Part shown: positions 1-6,427 of the stretch, in pieces
Numbering within the stretch: the first letter of the stretch is position 1
Layout of the letters: each line of letters starts with the position of its first letter
NCBI GenBank assembly: GCA_964402405.1
Contig: CAYOCE010000038.1
Coordinates: 1-14,150, forward strand
From: CAYOCE01 sp964402405
GTDB taxonomy: Bacteria; Pseudomonadota; Alphaproteobacteria; UBA7879
Length of the DNA: 14,150 nucleotides
Direction of reading: 5' to 3'
The notes under the pieces: model-generated
What the model was told of the DNA's origin: nothing
Databases searched by the model: none
The model's input: the letters and a program-made list of their open reading frames with translations, nothing else
Translations under genes and position numbers: made by a program

Positions 1-248
1 AGCGGGTCTTCCTCAACCCGCCTCCTTCTCTTCACTTCACTCTTTCAAATATCACGCATGCCTATGCAGACAATCTTTGTACATATAAGGACTATCCCTA
101 CCCCTGTCAAGGCAAAAATATAAAAAAAGCTCTCTAGCATTGTAAAACTTTCTATACCAGAGATGTGTATGATTATCGCAAAACCTTCACAAACGACATT
201 CTAAGAAATTTCTGTTTTTCCTACAAAACATTAGTATTAAATTATGTA

Positions 249-277
249 TTGACATTGAATAAATTTAATGGTTTATA
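249..277 (+). promoter_or_regulatory. Candidate sigma70-type promoter upstream of the oxidase-like gene
   Basis: A perfect -35 box TTGACA (249-254) is followed after 17 bp by TTTATA (272-277); a better -10 match, TATACA (274-279), needs a 19-bp spacer. The -10 is therefore imperfect. If used, it would give a 5' leader of about 230 nt containing a small ORF and a hairpin. The surrounding AT-richness makes chance matches likely. Confidence 0.4.
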
Positions 278-333
278 CACAAAAAAATAAATACAATATC
301 AACTGGAATATTAATTTTTAGAGGTTTACGAGC

Positions 334-360
334 ATGAATACACATACATATAAAACATAG
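334..360 (+). CDS. Possible 8-residue leader peptide MNTHTYKT
   Basis: An ATG at 334 opens an 8-codon ORF (MNTHTYKT, three Thr) ending at TAG. AGAGG at 320-324 lies 9 nt upstream, a usable ribosome binding site. It sits between the candidate promoter and the hairpin at 440-479, so it could be an attenuator-type leader peptide for the oxidase/exporter pair. Short ORFs of this size arise often by chance in AT-rich DNA, so this is only a candidate. Confidence 0.2.
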   Translation: MNTHTYKT

Positions 361-439
361 TTTTCTATATTTATTTAAAAAATTTTCGTTGTTCTAATCT
401 ATCTTCCTAGGAAGTTATTTTATTACCAAAATTTAAAAT

Positions 440-479
440 ATATAAAACGATGCACGTTAAAACTGATCGTGTTTTATAT
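440..479 (+). promoter_or_regulatory. Hairpin followed by T-rich stretch in leader
   Basis: ATATAAAAC (440-448) pairs perfectly with GTTTTATAT (471-479); GAT/ATC extends the stem inside after a 2-nt bulge. T-rich sequence (TTTATTGATTTTTT) follows and the ribosome binding site at 501-505 is just downstream. It could be an attenuator or an mRNA-stability element. The stem is mostly A-T, so it is weak. Confidence 0.25.
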
Positions 480-513
480 TTATTGATTTTTTAATTAATA
501 AAGGAAATATACT

Positions 514-1635
514 ATGAATATTATACACTATCCCTATCCTAGTCTTAAAATTGAATGGGCTGCAGATAAAAATAGTTTTAGATTAATGCTCCCCTGGATC
601 CAATTAGATATTGATATAGATTCAGGCGAGAGAGATTGGATTAAACTTGCCACTCTTTACCTGCATCACTCTCCAAATCATCCTTTAGTGCAAAAATTTT
701 TAGAAAATTTTTCCGCCCTTCCCATCGCCTTTCAAAAAAAAATAACATGGCCCTCTGATAATTTAATCCCCATGGATGCCCCGGCTTCATCCATAGAATT
801 TTTATCACCCAAAGATTTTCTAAGTTTTGTAAACATTGATGCATCTCAAGATGCCTATCTTTTTGAAAATTGGAATTGGGATTTAAATTCCTTTTTAAAT
901 CACACATATCTCGCAGCGTTTAATGCTTACGATCCCATTTCTGCCCTTACTTTGGGGCTTTCCTTTTCTTGGAATCATGAAGCAAAAATGCATCACACAA
1001 TTTGGGGATTACCTCAAGTCTTGGATCTGATGCGCATCCAGAATGAATCTCTCTTTTTTGATCATATGGCACAATTACTAGAGTCAACGCTTTTTGTCAC
1101 CCATCAAGTGCCCCCGCTTTTGCTCAAGGCTAAAGAAACATTTCCTGAGGCCAAAGAAATACTTCAACATTTTTATATAGAAGAATTGGGACATGATCGC
1201 CTCATGGAAAAGGCCTTAAATGTTCTTGGGGAATCACGACCGAGATTTTTTAATCCATCTTCCCCGCTAATTTTATTAATGCAATTATTTGACTATGCGA
1301 CATATCATTCCCCCATTGCCATTACAGCCTTTATTTCTCTATTCGAAGGACGCCTTTATCCTGAATTAGATCCCTTAGCTAGAATTCTTGAAAAATCCTC
1401 AAAACCCAAGGCAGCTAAAGGATATGCCCAACATTTTCACATCAACAAGTCCCACAATCACAATGATGAAGCATGGGAGCTTATGCAATCACTCCCCCTG
1501 CAACCCAAGGAAAATATTATTTTAATATTTCGTATTCTAGAATTAGCATCTCATTTAATTTCTGAGTTAGATGATCAGTTCTTTGAACAAGCATTAAATT
1601 CATTAGATCCTTTAGAGATTTTAGAGGTATCCTAA
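514..1635 (+). CDS. Heme-oxygenase-like diiron oxidase (HDO) family protein, putative
   Basis: A 373-residue soluble protein with no signal peptide or membrane segment. The C-terminal half (about 175-350) is predicted to be helical and carries a metal-ligand pattern like that of heme-oxygenase-like diiron oxidases and oxygenases (UndA, SznF, CADD). The pattern is E190 in a first helix, E224-x-x-H227 34 residues later (context FYIEELGHDRLM), E278 in a later helix, and H307-x3-N311-x2-H314. The family consensus for the last motif is HxxxDxxH, so the Asp is Asn here. The N-terminal 170 residues match nothing I recognise. Known members use O2 and two irons on small molecules such as amino acids and fatty acids; the substrate here is unknown. 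AAGGA at 501-505, 8 nt before the ATG, supports the start. An exporter gene follows on the same strand after 79 bp, probably co-transcribed. Annotation rests on motif spacing only. Confidence 0.55.
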   Translation: MNIIHYPYPSLKIEWAADKNSFRLMLPWIQLDIDIDSGERDWIKLATLYLHHSPNHPLVQKFLENFSALPIAFQKKITWPSDNLIPMDAPASSIEFLSPKDFLSFVNIDASQDAYLFENWNWDLNSFLNHTYLAAFNAYDPISALTLGLSFSWNHEAKMHHTIWGLPQVLDLMRIQNESLFFDHMAQLLESTLFVTHQVPPLLLKAKETFPEAKEILQHFYIEELGHDRLMEKALNVLGESRPRFFNPSSPLILLMQLFDYATYHSPIAITAFISLFEGRLYPELDPLARILEKSSKPKAAKGYAQHFHINKSHNHNDEAWELMQSLPLQPKENIILIFRILELASHLISELDDQFFEQALNSLDPLEILEVS

Positions 1636-1714
1636 TCCAAATTATTTTTGATAACAGTTGATCCTTTTTTTGTTTTCAGATATTCTCCAGGCCATAAAAT
1701 CAAAGGATAGCCAA

Positions 1715-2329
1715 ATGAATTATATTTTAACTGCTTTTTTAGAAGGGCTTGGAACAAGTGCAGGTCTAATTATTGCCATAGGGGCACAAAATGCCTTTGT
1801 TCTAAAACAAGGGATTTTAAAGAATCATGTTTTTGTAACAGTTCTGTCGTGTGCGGCCATTGATGCCTTACTAATTACGGCAGGCGTTGGGGGTTTTGGA
1901 ACCGTCTTGGCATCAAACGCCATTCTTCTAATCATCGCCAAATGGGGAGGGGCTGCTTTTTTGTCTTATTATGGATTTAGAGCCTTCAAAGCTGCCTTCA
2001 AAAATCAATCTTTAGAGGTATCTCGGGAGCCTATAAAACCCAGTTTAAAAGAAACATTCCTAACGATTTTTGCTGTCAGTTTTTTAAATCCCCACTGTTA
2101 TCTAGATACGGTTGTCTTATTGGGGAGTATTAGCTCTCAATTTCCTGAAGGAGCTCGGTTTTTCTTCGGTCTTGGGGCAGTTGCGGCCTCGTTCCTATGG
2201 TTCTTTGGCATGGGATATGGGGCACGTTATCTAGCCCCTCTCTTTCAAAAACCCATAGCCTGGAAGGTTCTAGATTTCTTAGTGGGCATCATCATGTGGG
2301 GAATTGCGATTTCGCTGATCGTAAGTTAA
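1715..2329 (+). CDS. LysE/ArgO-family amino acid exporter
   Basis: An inner-membrane exporter of basic amino acids or related compounds, of 204 residues, the usual size for LysE/ArgO (about 200-235). Family landmarks are visible: GAQNAF near residues 23-28 in the first membrane segment, WGGAAFLSYYGFRAFK at 77-92, NPHCYLD at 125-131, and a C-terminal ASFLWFFGMG plus GIIMWGIA segment, all close to E. coli ArgO. About six hydrophobic segments are seen. I chose ATG 1715 because AAAGGA at 1702-1707 lies 7 nt upstream and the protein then begins like ArgO. An in-frame ATG at 1658 would add 19 residues and lacks a clear ribosome binding site. It follows the diiron oxidase-like gene, so it may export that enzyme's product or its amino acid substrate (inference). 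No LysG/ArgP-type regulator is adjacent. Confidence 0.9.
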   Translation: MNYILTAFLEGLGTSAGLIIAIGAQNAFVLKQGILKNHVFVTVLSCAAIDALLITAGVGGFGTVLASNAILLIIAKWGGAAFLSYYGFRAFKAAFKNQSLEVSREPIKPSLKETFLTIFAVSFLNPHCYLDTVVLLGSISSQFPEGARFFFGLGAVAASFLWFFGMGYGARYLAPLFQKPIAWKVLDFLVGIIMWGIAISLIVS

Positions 2330-2334
2330 ATAAG

Positions 2335-2369
2335 AAACACTCCCTCATTTTGAAAACAAGGGAGTGTTT
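2335..2369. terminator. Hairpin between convergent genes, likely terminator
   Basis: AAACACTCCCT (2335-2345) pairs perfectly with AGGGAGTGTTT (2359-2369), an 11-bp stem with a 13-nt loop. It lies 5 bp after the exporter stop and 40 bp beyond the stop of the opposing gene. On the + strand no T-run follows immediately (GAGAAAAAATC, then T-rich). On the - strand the tail is CTTATTT. It could serve both converging transcripts. Confidence 0.55.
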
Positions 2370-2409
2370 GAGAAAAAATCTATTCTTATTTTTTCGATCT
2401 GATATTATT

Positions 2410-2919
2410 TTATCTATAATCGACAACCAAGAATGGTTTTGCTGCCTTCGTAATGTCGAAGCTATAGAATGCCAAATTTTTAGGCTGAGTAGGATCGATT
2501 TCTTTTTCTTCTACTACAAACCGACCCATCACGTTAGCTAAAACAGAGCTTACTCTCAGACCACTTGATAGCTGATCTGCACCTGTTAGATATACTTGAT
2601 AAAGGTCTTTGCTTATCGCATCTGAGGCAGTAACTTCTGCAACTATTACAGGCGTATGGCTAACAACACTATACAAGTTAGTGATATTTCCAGGAAGCGC
2701 GAGTTCAATTTCCTCAGGATGAGCACTTGACGTAAGCTTAAGTATGGTTGATTGATCTTGAGAAACTGTTAACGTACGATCATTAAAAGTTCTGACCAAG
2801 GAGCCTTGAGGGCTGCTTACGCCGTTTTCCTGATTAAATTCAACAATTCCACCTCCAGCAAGCACTGCATTTTGTGCAACCACAGAAAGTAAGGCGGCAA
2901 ATAATATCTTTTTCTTCAT
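2410..2919 (-). CDS. Small exported protein of unknown function
   Basis: A 169-residue protein with a classical Sec signal peptide: KKK n-region, hydrophobic core, likely cleavage after VLA at about residue 21. The mature part is about 148 residues, has no cysteine and looks rich in beta strand with many polar residues; no domain is recognised. AAAGGAG (2927-2933) lies 7 nt before the ATG, a strong ribosome binding site. A promoter-like pair (TTGAAA, 17 bp, TATATA) stands just upstream. It is a single-gene unit convergent with the exporter and separated by a hairpin. A role in the periplasm or outside the cell is inferred from the signal peptide alone. Confidence 0.75.
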   Translation of the reverse strand: MKKKILFAALLSVVAQNAVLAGGGIVEFNQENGVSSPQGSLVRTFNDRTLTVSQDQSTILKLTSSAHPEEIELALPGNITNLYSVVSHTPVIVAEVTASDAISKDLYQVYLTGADQLSSGLRVSSVLANVMGRFVVEEKEIDPTQPKNLAFYSFDITKAAKPFLVVDYR

Positions 2920-2963
2920 TTGTATTCTCCTTTAAATTTAAACAACTAAATTAAACTAACGTT

Positions 2964-2992
2964 TATATAATATGCCAATAATAAAATTTCAA
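2964..2992 (-). promoter_or_regulatory. Candidate promoter of the small exported protein gene
   Basis: Read on the - strand: TTGAAA (2992-2987), a 17-bp spacer, then TATATA (2969-2964). Predicted transcript start is near 2957, giving a short leader of about 38 nt with the strong AAAGGAG site. The region is AT-rich, so precise boxes are uncertain. Confidence 0.5.
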
Positions 2993-3144
2993 GTGTTTTT
3001 ATTTAAATGGTGTATAATTTCATTTCTTTTGAAAAAAGCTATCTTGGTGATTTGTTCTATAGCCTGAAGAAGGACAAGATGATTTCCCGTGGTGGCCTGC
3101 CTTGGGGCAAAAGGGAGAGCAGAGAATCAAATTAACATAACCTC

Positions 3145-3173
3145 TTGCATTTTTGATTCGCCTGCTGTATTAA
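3145..3173 (+). promoter_or_regulatory. Promoter of rpmF-plsX-fabH
   Basis: TTGCAT (3145-3150), a 17-bp spacer, then TATTAA (3168-3173). Predicted start is near 3180, about 30 nt before rpmF. A second possible -10, TATAAT at 3013-3018, lacks a good -35 box. Bases 3055-3140 between them are less AT-rich than the flanks and hold no intact gene. Confidence 0.6.
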
Positions 3174-3210
3174 ACTCTAATAAATTGTTTTTAGTTTAAA
3201 GGTTTTTAAT

Positions 3211-3408
3211 ATGGCAGTTCCTAAGAGAAAGACATCAAAATCCAAGCGTAATATGCGCCGGTCTCACCATGCGTTGGTGCCTGCAAATTACAGCGAATGC
3301 TCCAATTGCGGAGACATCAAGTTATCCCACCATGTATGCAAAGGCTGTGGCCACTATAAAGGCCGGGTTGTGATCAGGGCAAATACGCCTATCGAAACAG
3401 AAGAATAA
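3211..3408 (+). CDS. rpmF: 50S ribosomal protein L32
   Basis: A large-subunit ribosomal protein of 65 residues, the usual size. The N-terminus MAVPKRKTSKSKRNMRRSHH is typical of bacterial L32. A zinc-ribbon pair C30-x2-C33 and C43-x2-C46 is intact, so this is the zinc-binding (C+) form. AAAGG (3198-3202) lies 8 nt before the ATG. It heads the cluster with plsX and fabH, an order conserved across proteobacteria. The DUF177 (YceD) gene that often precedes rpmF is not present here; the upstream neighbour is an unrelated gene on the other strand. Confidence 0.97.
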   Translation: MAVPKRKTSKSKRNMRRSHHALVPANYSECSNCGDIKLSHHVCKGCGHYKGRVVIRANTPIETEE

Positions 3409-3449
3409 TACACCTCTCATAGGTTTAGAGGGCGAGGAGTATAGATTTT

Positions 3450-4493
3450 TTGAACCAGAAGCGTACAGTATTAGCACTAGATGCCATGGGAGGGGACCAT
3501 GCCCCGCAATCTGTTGTTGAAGGGGCCAGTCTGGCCCTCAAGCAATATCCGGGGATCCAATTTCAATTCTATGGCGACGAAGCTAAAATAAAGTCCTTGA
3601 TTGCCAAAGATCCAGCATTGTTGGAATGCAGTGAAGTTTTTCATACAGATGTGGCAATTAAGTCAGAGGACAAGCCCTCTGTAGCCCTTCGACAAAGAAA
3701 TTCTTCCATGCGCCTTGCCGTAGAGGCAGTCCAGGAGGGGCGCGCCCATGGTGTTGTATCGGCTGGTAATACAGGCGCCTACATGGCCATTTCCAAAATC
3801 CTTCTGAAGACTATTCCTGGTATTGAACGTCCTGCGATTGCAACCCTCATCCCCACAGAAAAATCAGCCTGTGTTATGTTAGATCTTGGGGCCAATATTC
3901 AATGTGACGTGGACCATTTGGTTCAGTTTGCTATTATGGGCAATGTGTATGCCAAAGAACGCTTGGGCTTGAAGTCCCCCAAAGTGGGGATTTTGAATGT
4001 GGGGTCCGAGGAACTAAAGGGGAATGTCACTGTTCAGCAAGCAGCCCAGGTACTCAAGAAAATCCCTAGTATTGTAAACTTTTATGGGTTTATCGAAGGG
4101 GATCACATTATGGAGGGTACGGTAGATGTGGTGGTAACTGATGGATTTACGGGAAATGTGGCCCTTAAAACCATGGAGGGGGTCGCCAAAGTCATTTCCA
4201 ATTTTCTAAAAAAATCTTACCGACGGGGCGTTATTTCTAGGCTTGGGGCGATCTTATCTTTGGGGGCCTTGAGACGTTTAAGACAGCGGTTTGACCCTCG
4301 CGTCCATAACGGCGCAATCTTCATTGGCCTCGGAGGCATTGCTATCAAAAGCCATGGAGGTGCAGATCCAATTGCTTTTTCCAATGCCATTGGCGTGGCA
4401 GCCCAAATGATTTCCCATGACTTTAATCAGCAGATTGAGCGTGACTTGCGACAAGTGGAAAACCTGTTAGCAGGCGAAACATCAGCGTCTTAG
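3450..4493 (+). CDS. plsX: Phosphate acyltransferase PlsX
   Basis: Converts acyl-ACP to acyl-phosphate, the acyl donor used by PlsY in the first step of phospholipid synthesis; a peripheral protein at the inner membrane. It has 347 residues, a normal length. Family motifs are present: LALDAMGGDHAP (8-19), SAGNTGA (104-110), MLDLGAN (143-149) and TDGFTGN (230-236). The start is a TTG at 3450: AGGAG (3435-3439) lies 10 nt upstream, the protein then begins at the expected point, and no ATG is available before the DAMGGD motif. The rare start codon may hold translation down. It follows rpmF by 41 bp and is 5 bp ahead of fabH, so the three are probably one operon. Confidence 0.96.
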   Translation: MNQKRTVLALDAMGGDHAPQSVVEGASLALKQYPGIQFQFYGDEAKIKSLIAKDPALLECSEVFHTDVAIKSEDKPSVALRQRNSSMRLAVEAVQEGRAHGVVSAGNTGAYMAISKILLKTIPGIERPAIATLIPTEKSACVMLDLGANIQCDVDHLVQFAIMGNVYAKERLGLKSPKVGILNVGSEELKGNVTVQQAAQVLKKIPSIVNFYGFIEGDHIMEGTVDVVVTDGFTGNVALKTMEGVAKVISNFLKKSYRRGVISRLGAILSLGALRRLRQRFDPRVHNGAIFIGLGGIAIKSHGGADPIAFSNAIGVAAQMISHDFNQQIERDLRQVENLLAGETSAS

Positions 4494-4498
4494 AATTC

Positions 4499-5461
4499 AT
4501 GCAATCTCCCAAATCAAAAATAATCTCCGTAGGCGGCTATCTCCCCCAGCGTATTATAACCAATCACGACCTTTCTAGCACTCTTGATACGACAGATGAA
4601 TGGATTCAAAGTCGTGTGGGAATTGCCGAGCGTCACATAGCAGCCCCAGATGAGCTAACATCTGATTTGGCGGTAGCTGCCATAACCCAGGCCCTTAAAA
4701 GCGCTCATCTTACAATTCAAGATCTTGATGCCCTTATTGTGGCGACCACAACACCTGACAGAACCTTTCCCTCTACAGCCACTATTGTTCAACACAAGTT
4801 GGAAATGTCCCATGGCTTTGCCTTTGATGTGCAGGCGGTTTGTGCTGGGTTTATTTATGCCCTATCAATTGCCGATCAATTCATTAAATCGGGGCAGGCC
4901 AAGCGTATCGCTGTTGTAGGGGCAGAAACCATGTCAAGAGTTTTGAATTGGGAAGATCGCAATACGGCTGTTTTATTTGGAGATGGATCTGGGGCTGTTA
5001 TTCTAGAAGCAACGCAAGAAGATACAGGTATATTAGGCACGATTCTTCACAGTGATGGTCAGTATGGAGATCTTCTTTACGTGAATGGAGGGGTGTCATT
5101 GACCCAAACAACAGGGCATATGGTGATGGAGGGTCGCGAGGTTTATCGTCATGCCATTCAAAAACTGGCCCAGGTCGCGACTGAAGCCCTTGAAAAAACA
5201 GGATATACCAAGGATGACATTGACTGGTTCATTCCCCACCAGGCCAATCAACGCATTATTCTCGCGACGGCAGATCATTTGGGTGTTCCCCACGATAAAA
5301 TCATTTCTACTGTAGCTAAGCATGCCAATACTTCTGCGGCTTCCATCCCCCTCGCATTAAACCAAGCCTATCAAGAAGGTAAAATCAAACGAGGGGACCT
5401 AATCCTCATGGATGCCATGGGGGGTGGATTTACCTGGGGTGCTGCCGTGGTGCGGTGGTAA
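4499..5461 (+). CDS. fabH: 3-oxoacyl-[acyl-carrier-protein] synthase III (FabH)
   Basis: Condenses an acyl-CoA primer, usually acetyl-CoA, with malonyl-ACP to start fatty acid synthesis. It has 320 residues, the usual size. The Cys-His-Asn triad is complete: C115 in DVQAVCAGF, H247 in FIPHQANQRI and N277 in KHANTSAASIPLAL. The glycine-rich C-terminal motif GGGFTWG is present. There is no clear ribosome binding site before ATG 4499; the gene starts 5 bp after the plsX stop, so translational coupling to plsX is likely. ihfA and a MerR-type regulator gene, which often follow fabH in alphaproteobacteria, are absent; the next gene is convergent rnhB. Confidence 0.97.
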   Translation: MQSPKSKIISVGGYLPQRIITNHDLSSTLDTTDEWIQSRVGIAERHIAAPDELTSDLAVAAITQALKSAHLTIQDLDALIVATTTPDRTFPSTATIVQHKLEMSHGFAFDVQAVCAGFIYALSIADQFIKSGQAKRIAVVGAETMSRVLNWEDRNTAVLFGDGSGAVILEATQEDTGILGTILHSDGQYGDLLYVNGGVSLTQTTGHMVMEGREVYRHAIQKLAQVATEALEKTGYTKDDIDWFIPHQANQRIILATADHLGVPHDKIISTVAKHANTSAASIPLALNQAYQEGKIKRGDLILMDAMGGGFTWGAAVVRW

Positions 5462-5543
5462 CACTACATGGACATAGCTAGCTAAATTGTAACAATCGTC
5501 ACCACTGGGCATCACTTTCCCTTTCTGCTGCCATCCCAGTCAA

Positions 5544-5574
5544 AATCAATTCTGCATTTCATGCAAAATTGATT
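5544..5574. terminator. Strong hairpin between fabH and rnhB
   Basis: AATCAATT (5544-5551) and TGCAT (5553-5557) pair with ATGCA (5561-5565) and AATTGATT (5567-5574). That is 13 bp with one C/A mismatch and a 3-nt loop. It lies 82 bp after fabH and 69 bp beyond the rnhB stop. No T-run follows on either strand, so it could be a weak bidirectional terminator, an mRNA 3' end stabiliser or a protein-binding palindrome. Confidence 0.4.
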
Positions 5575-5643
5575 GTAGAGATAGAATCCAGGAAACGTTT
5601 ACATTTGCATTTTCAGAAACAGGTCTCTAATGGCCAAAAGAGC

Positions 5644-6279
5644 TTATCTCTCTATTGCAATTTTCCCCAAAACAGCCTGAATCGGCTTATAAGACAGGCG
5701 ATGATGAGGGCTGACGCCTACTGCTGCAAGGCCACGCTGATGATCCGCTGTTCCATAGGCTGCATTTTTCTCCCACCCATAGGCGGGATATTCTAATGCC
5801 AACTGCTCCATGATTTTATCGCGGGTCACTTTGGCAATAATGGACGCGGCGGCGATTGAATAACTCTGCTGATCCCCTTTAATAATAGTTTGAACAACAC
5901 ATGGCAATGGGGGTTTTCCGGTGCCATCCACCAAGGCTGCAGCAGCCTCTATGGATAGATGTTCATAGGCCCGTTTCATGGCGAGCATAGCCGCCTGCCT
6001 GATATTGATTTGATCAATTTCCTGGGGAGAAGATTGTCCCACGCCGTAAAATACTTGGGAATGATGGGTTAAAATATCAAAGATTTTCTCACGTTTAGGG
6101 CGGGACAAGGTTTTAGAATCATAAATCTGAGAAAGAAGAAAGTCCTCAAGGGGCTGTTTTAAAAAAACACAAGCCGCCACAACCGGTCCCGCCCAACAAC
6201 CACATCCAGCCTCATCCAGGCCAACAACAATGCCTAGGTGCGTGTTTTCGTAATCGAAAGTGGGATGGTATAGTTTCAT
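5644..6279 (-). CDS. rnhB: Ribonuclease HII
   Basis: Cuts RNA in RNA-DNA hybrids and nicks at single ribonucleotides misincorporated in DNA. It has 211 residues, a normal size. The acidic catalytic set is present: D22 and E23 in GLDEAG, D118 in LVDGTGKP and D136 in IKGDQQ, followed by the family stretch AAASIIAKVTRD (143-154). The GRG motif after the DEA is changed: residues 25-27 are G-C-G, and the next residues are CWAG in place of the common PLAG. In this family the GRG motif helps recognise the ribonucleotide-DNA junction, so specificity may be altered. The site before the ATG is weak (AGAGA at 6286-6290). It lies downstream of yraN and the BON lipoprotein on the same strand, separated by a repeat of about 130 bp. 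Confidence 0.95.
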   Translation of the reverse strand: MKLYHPTFDYENTHLGIVVGLDEAGCGCWAGPVVAACVFLKQPLEDFLLSQIYDSKTLSRPKREKIFDILTHHSQVFYGVGQSSPQEIDQINIRQAAMLAMKRAYEHLSIEAAAALVDGTGKPPLPCVVQTIIKGDQQSYSIAAASIIAKVTRDKIMEQLALEYPAYGWEKNAAYGTADHQRGLAAVGVSPHHRLSYKPIQAVLGKIAIER

Positions 6280-6300
6280 GAGACATCTCTAATAAATGAC

Positions 6301-6427
6301 CACCCCGGCGAAAGTGGCCATTAGGCCACCCCGTTGAAAAACGGGGCCCATGGATCCCGGCCTGCGCCGGGATGGTCTAGCGACCACCTTCGTCGGGATG
6401 GCCGTGAAAGTGAGACTATCCCTACCC
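6301..6427. repeat. REP-like element with three adjacent GC-rich hairpins
   Basis: Three perfect inverted repeats stand next to each other. GTGGCC/GGCCAC (6314-6329) has a 4-nt loop. CCCCGTT/AACGGGG (6329-6346) has a GAAA loop. ATCCCGGC/GCCGGGAT (6354-6373) has a CTGC loop. The segment is much more GC-rich than other intergenic DNA in the window. The phrase CCATGGATCCCGGCCTGCGC resembles dispersed palindromic repeats common in alphaproteobacterial genomes (from memory). It fills the space between the BON gene and rnhB and would be transcribed within that unit. Small ORFs crossing it look spurious. Confidence 0.65.

Larger units (their letters stand above)
1..513. other. AT-rich non-coding leader region
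   Basis: No gene is seen here. The first 22 bases contain a 6-bp inverted repeat (GCGGGT at 2-7, ACCCGC at 16-21), which could be the edge of a hairpin or terminator belonging to a gene outside the window. From about 110 onward the DNA is extremely AT-rich. It holds a candidate promoter (249-277), a tiny ORF (334-360), a perfect 12-bp palindrome CTTCCTAGGAAG (403-414) and a larger hairpin (440-479), all ahead of the gene starting at 514. Confidence 0.6.

Noticed and set aside
2197..2541. 114-codon + strand ORF overlapping the exporter end
   Set aside because: It lies in another frame of the exporter, crosses the terminator hairpin and then runs antisense to the exported orphan gene.
3060..3140. 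SRP (4.5S) or 6S RNA gene upstream of rpmF
   Set aside because: Neither the SRP GGAAGGAAGCAGCC core nor a convincing long 6S closing stem could be found by eye.
5569..5796. 75-codon + strand ORF over the rnhB 3' end
   Set aside because: Antisense shadow of rnhB; no start signals.
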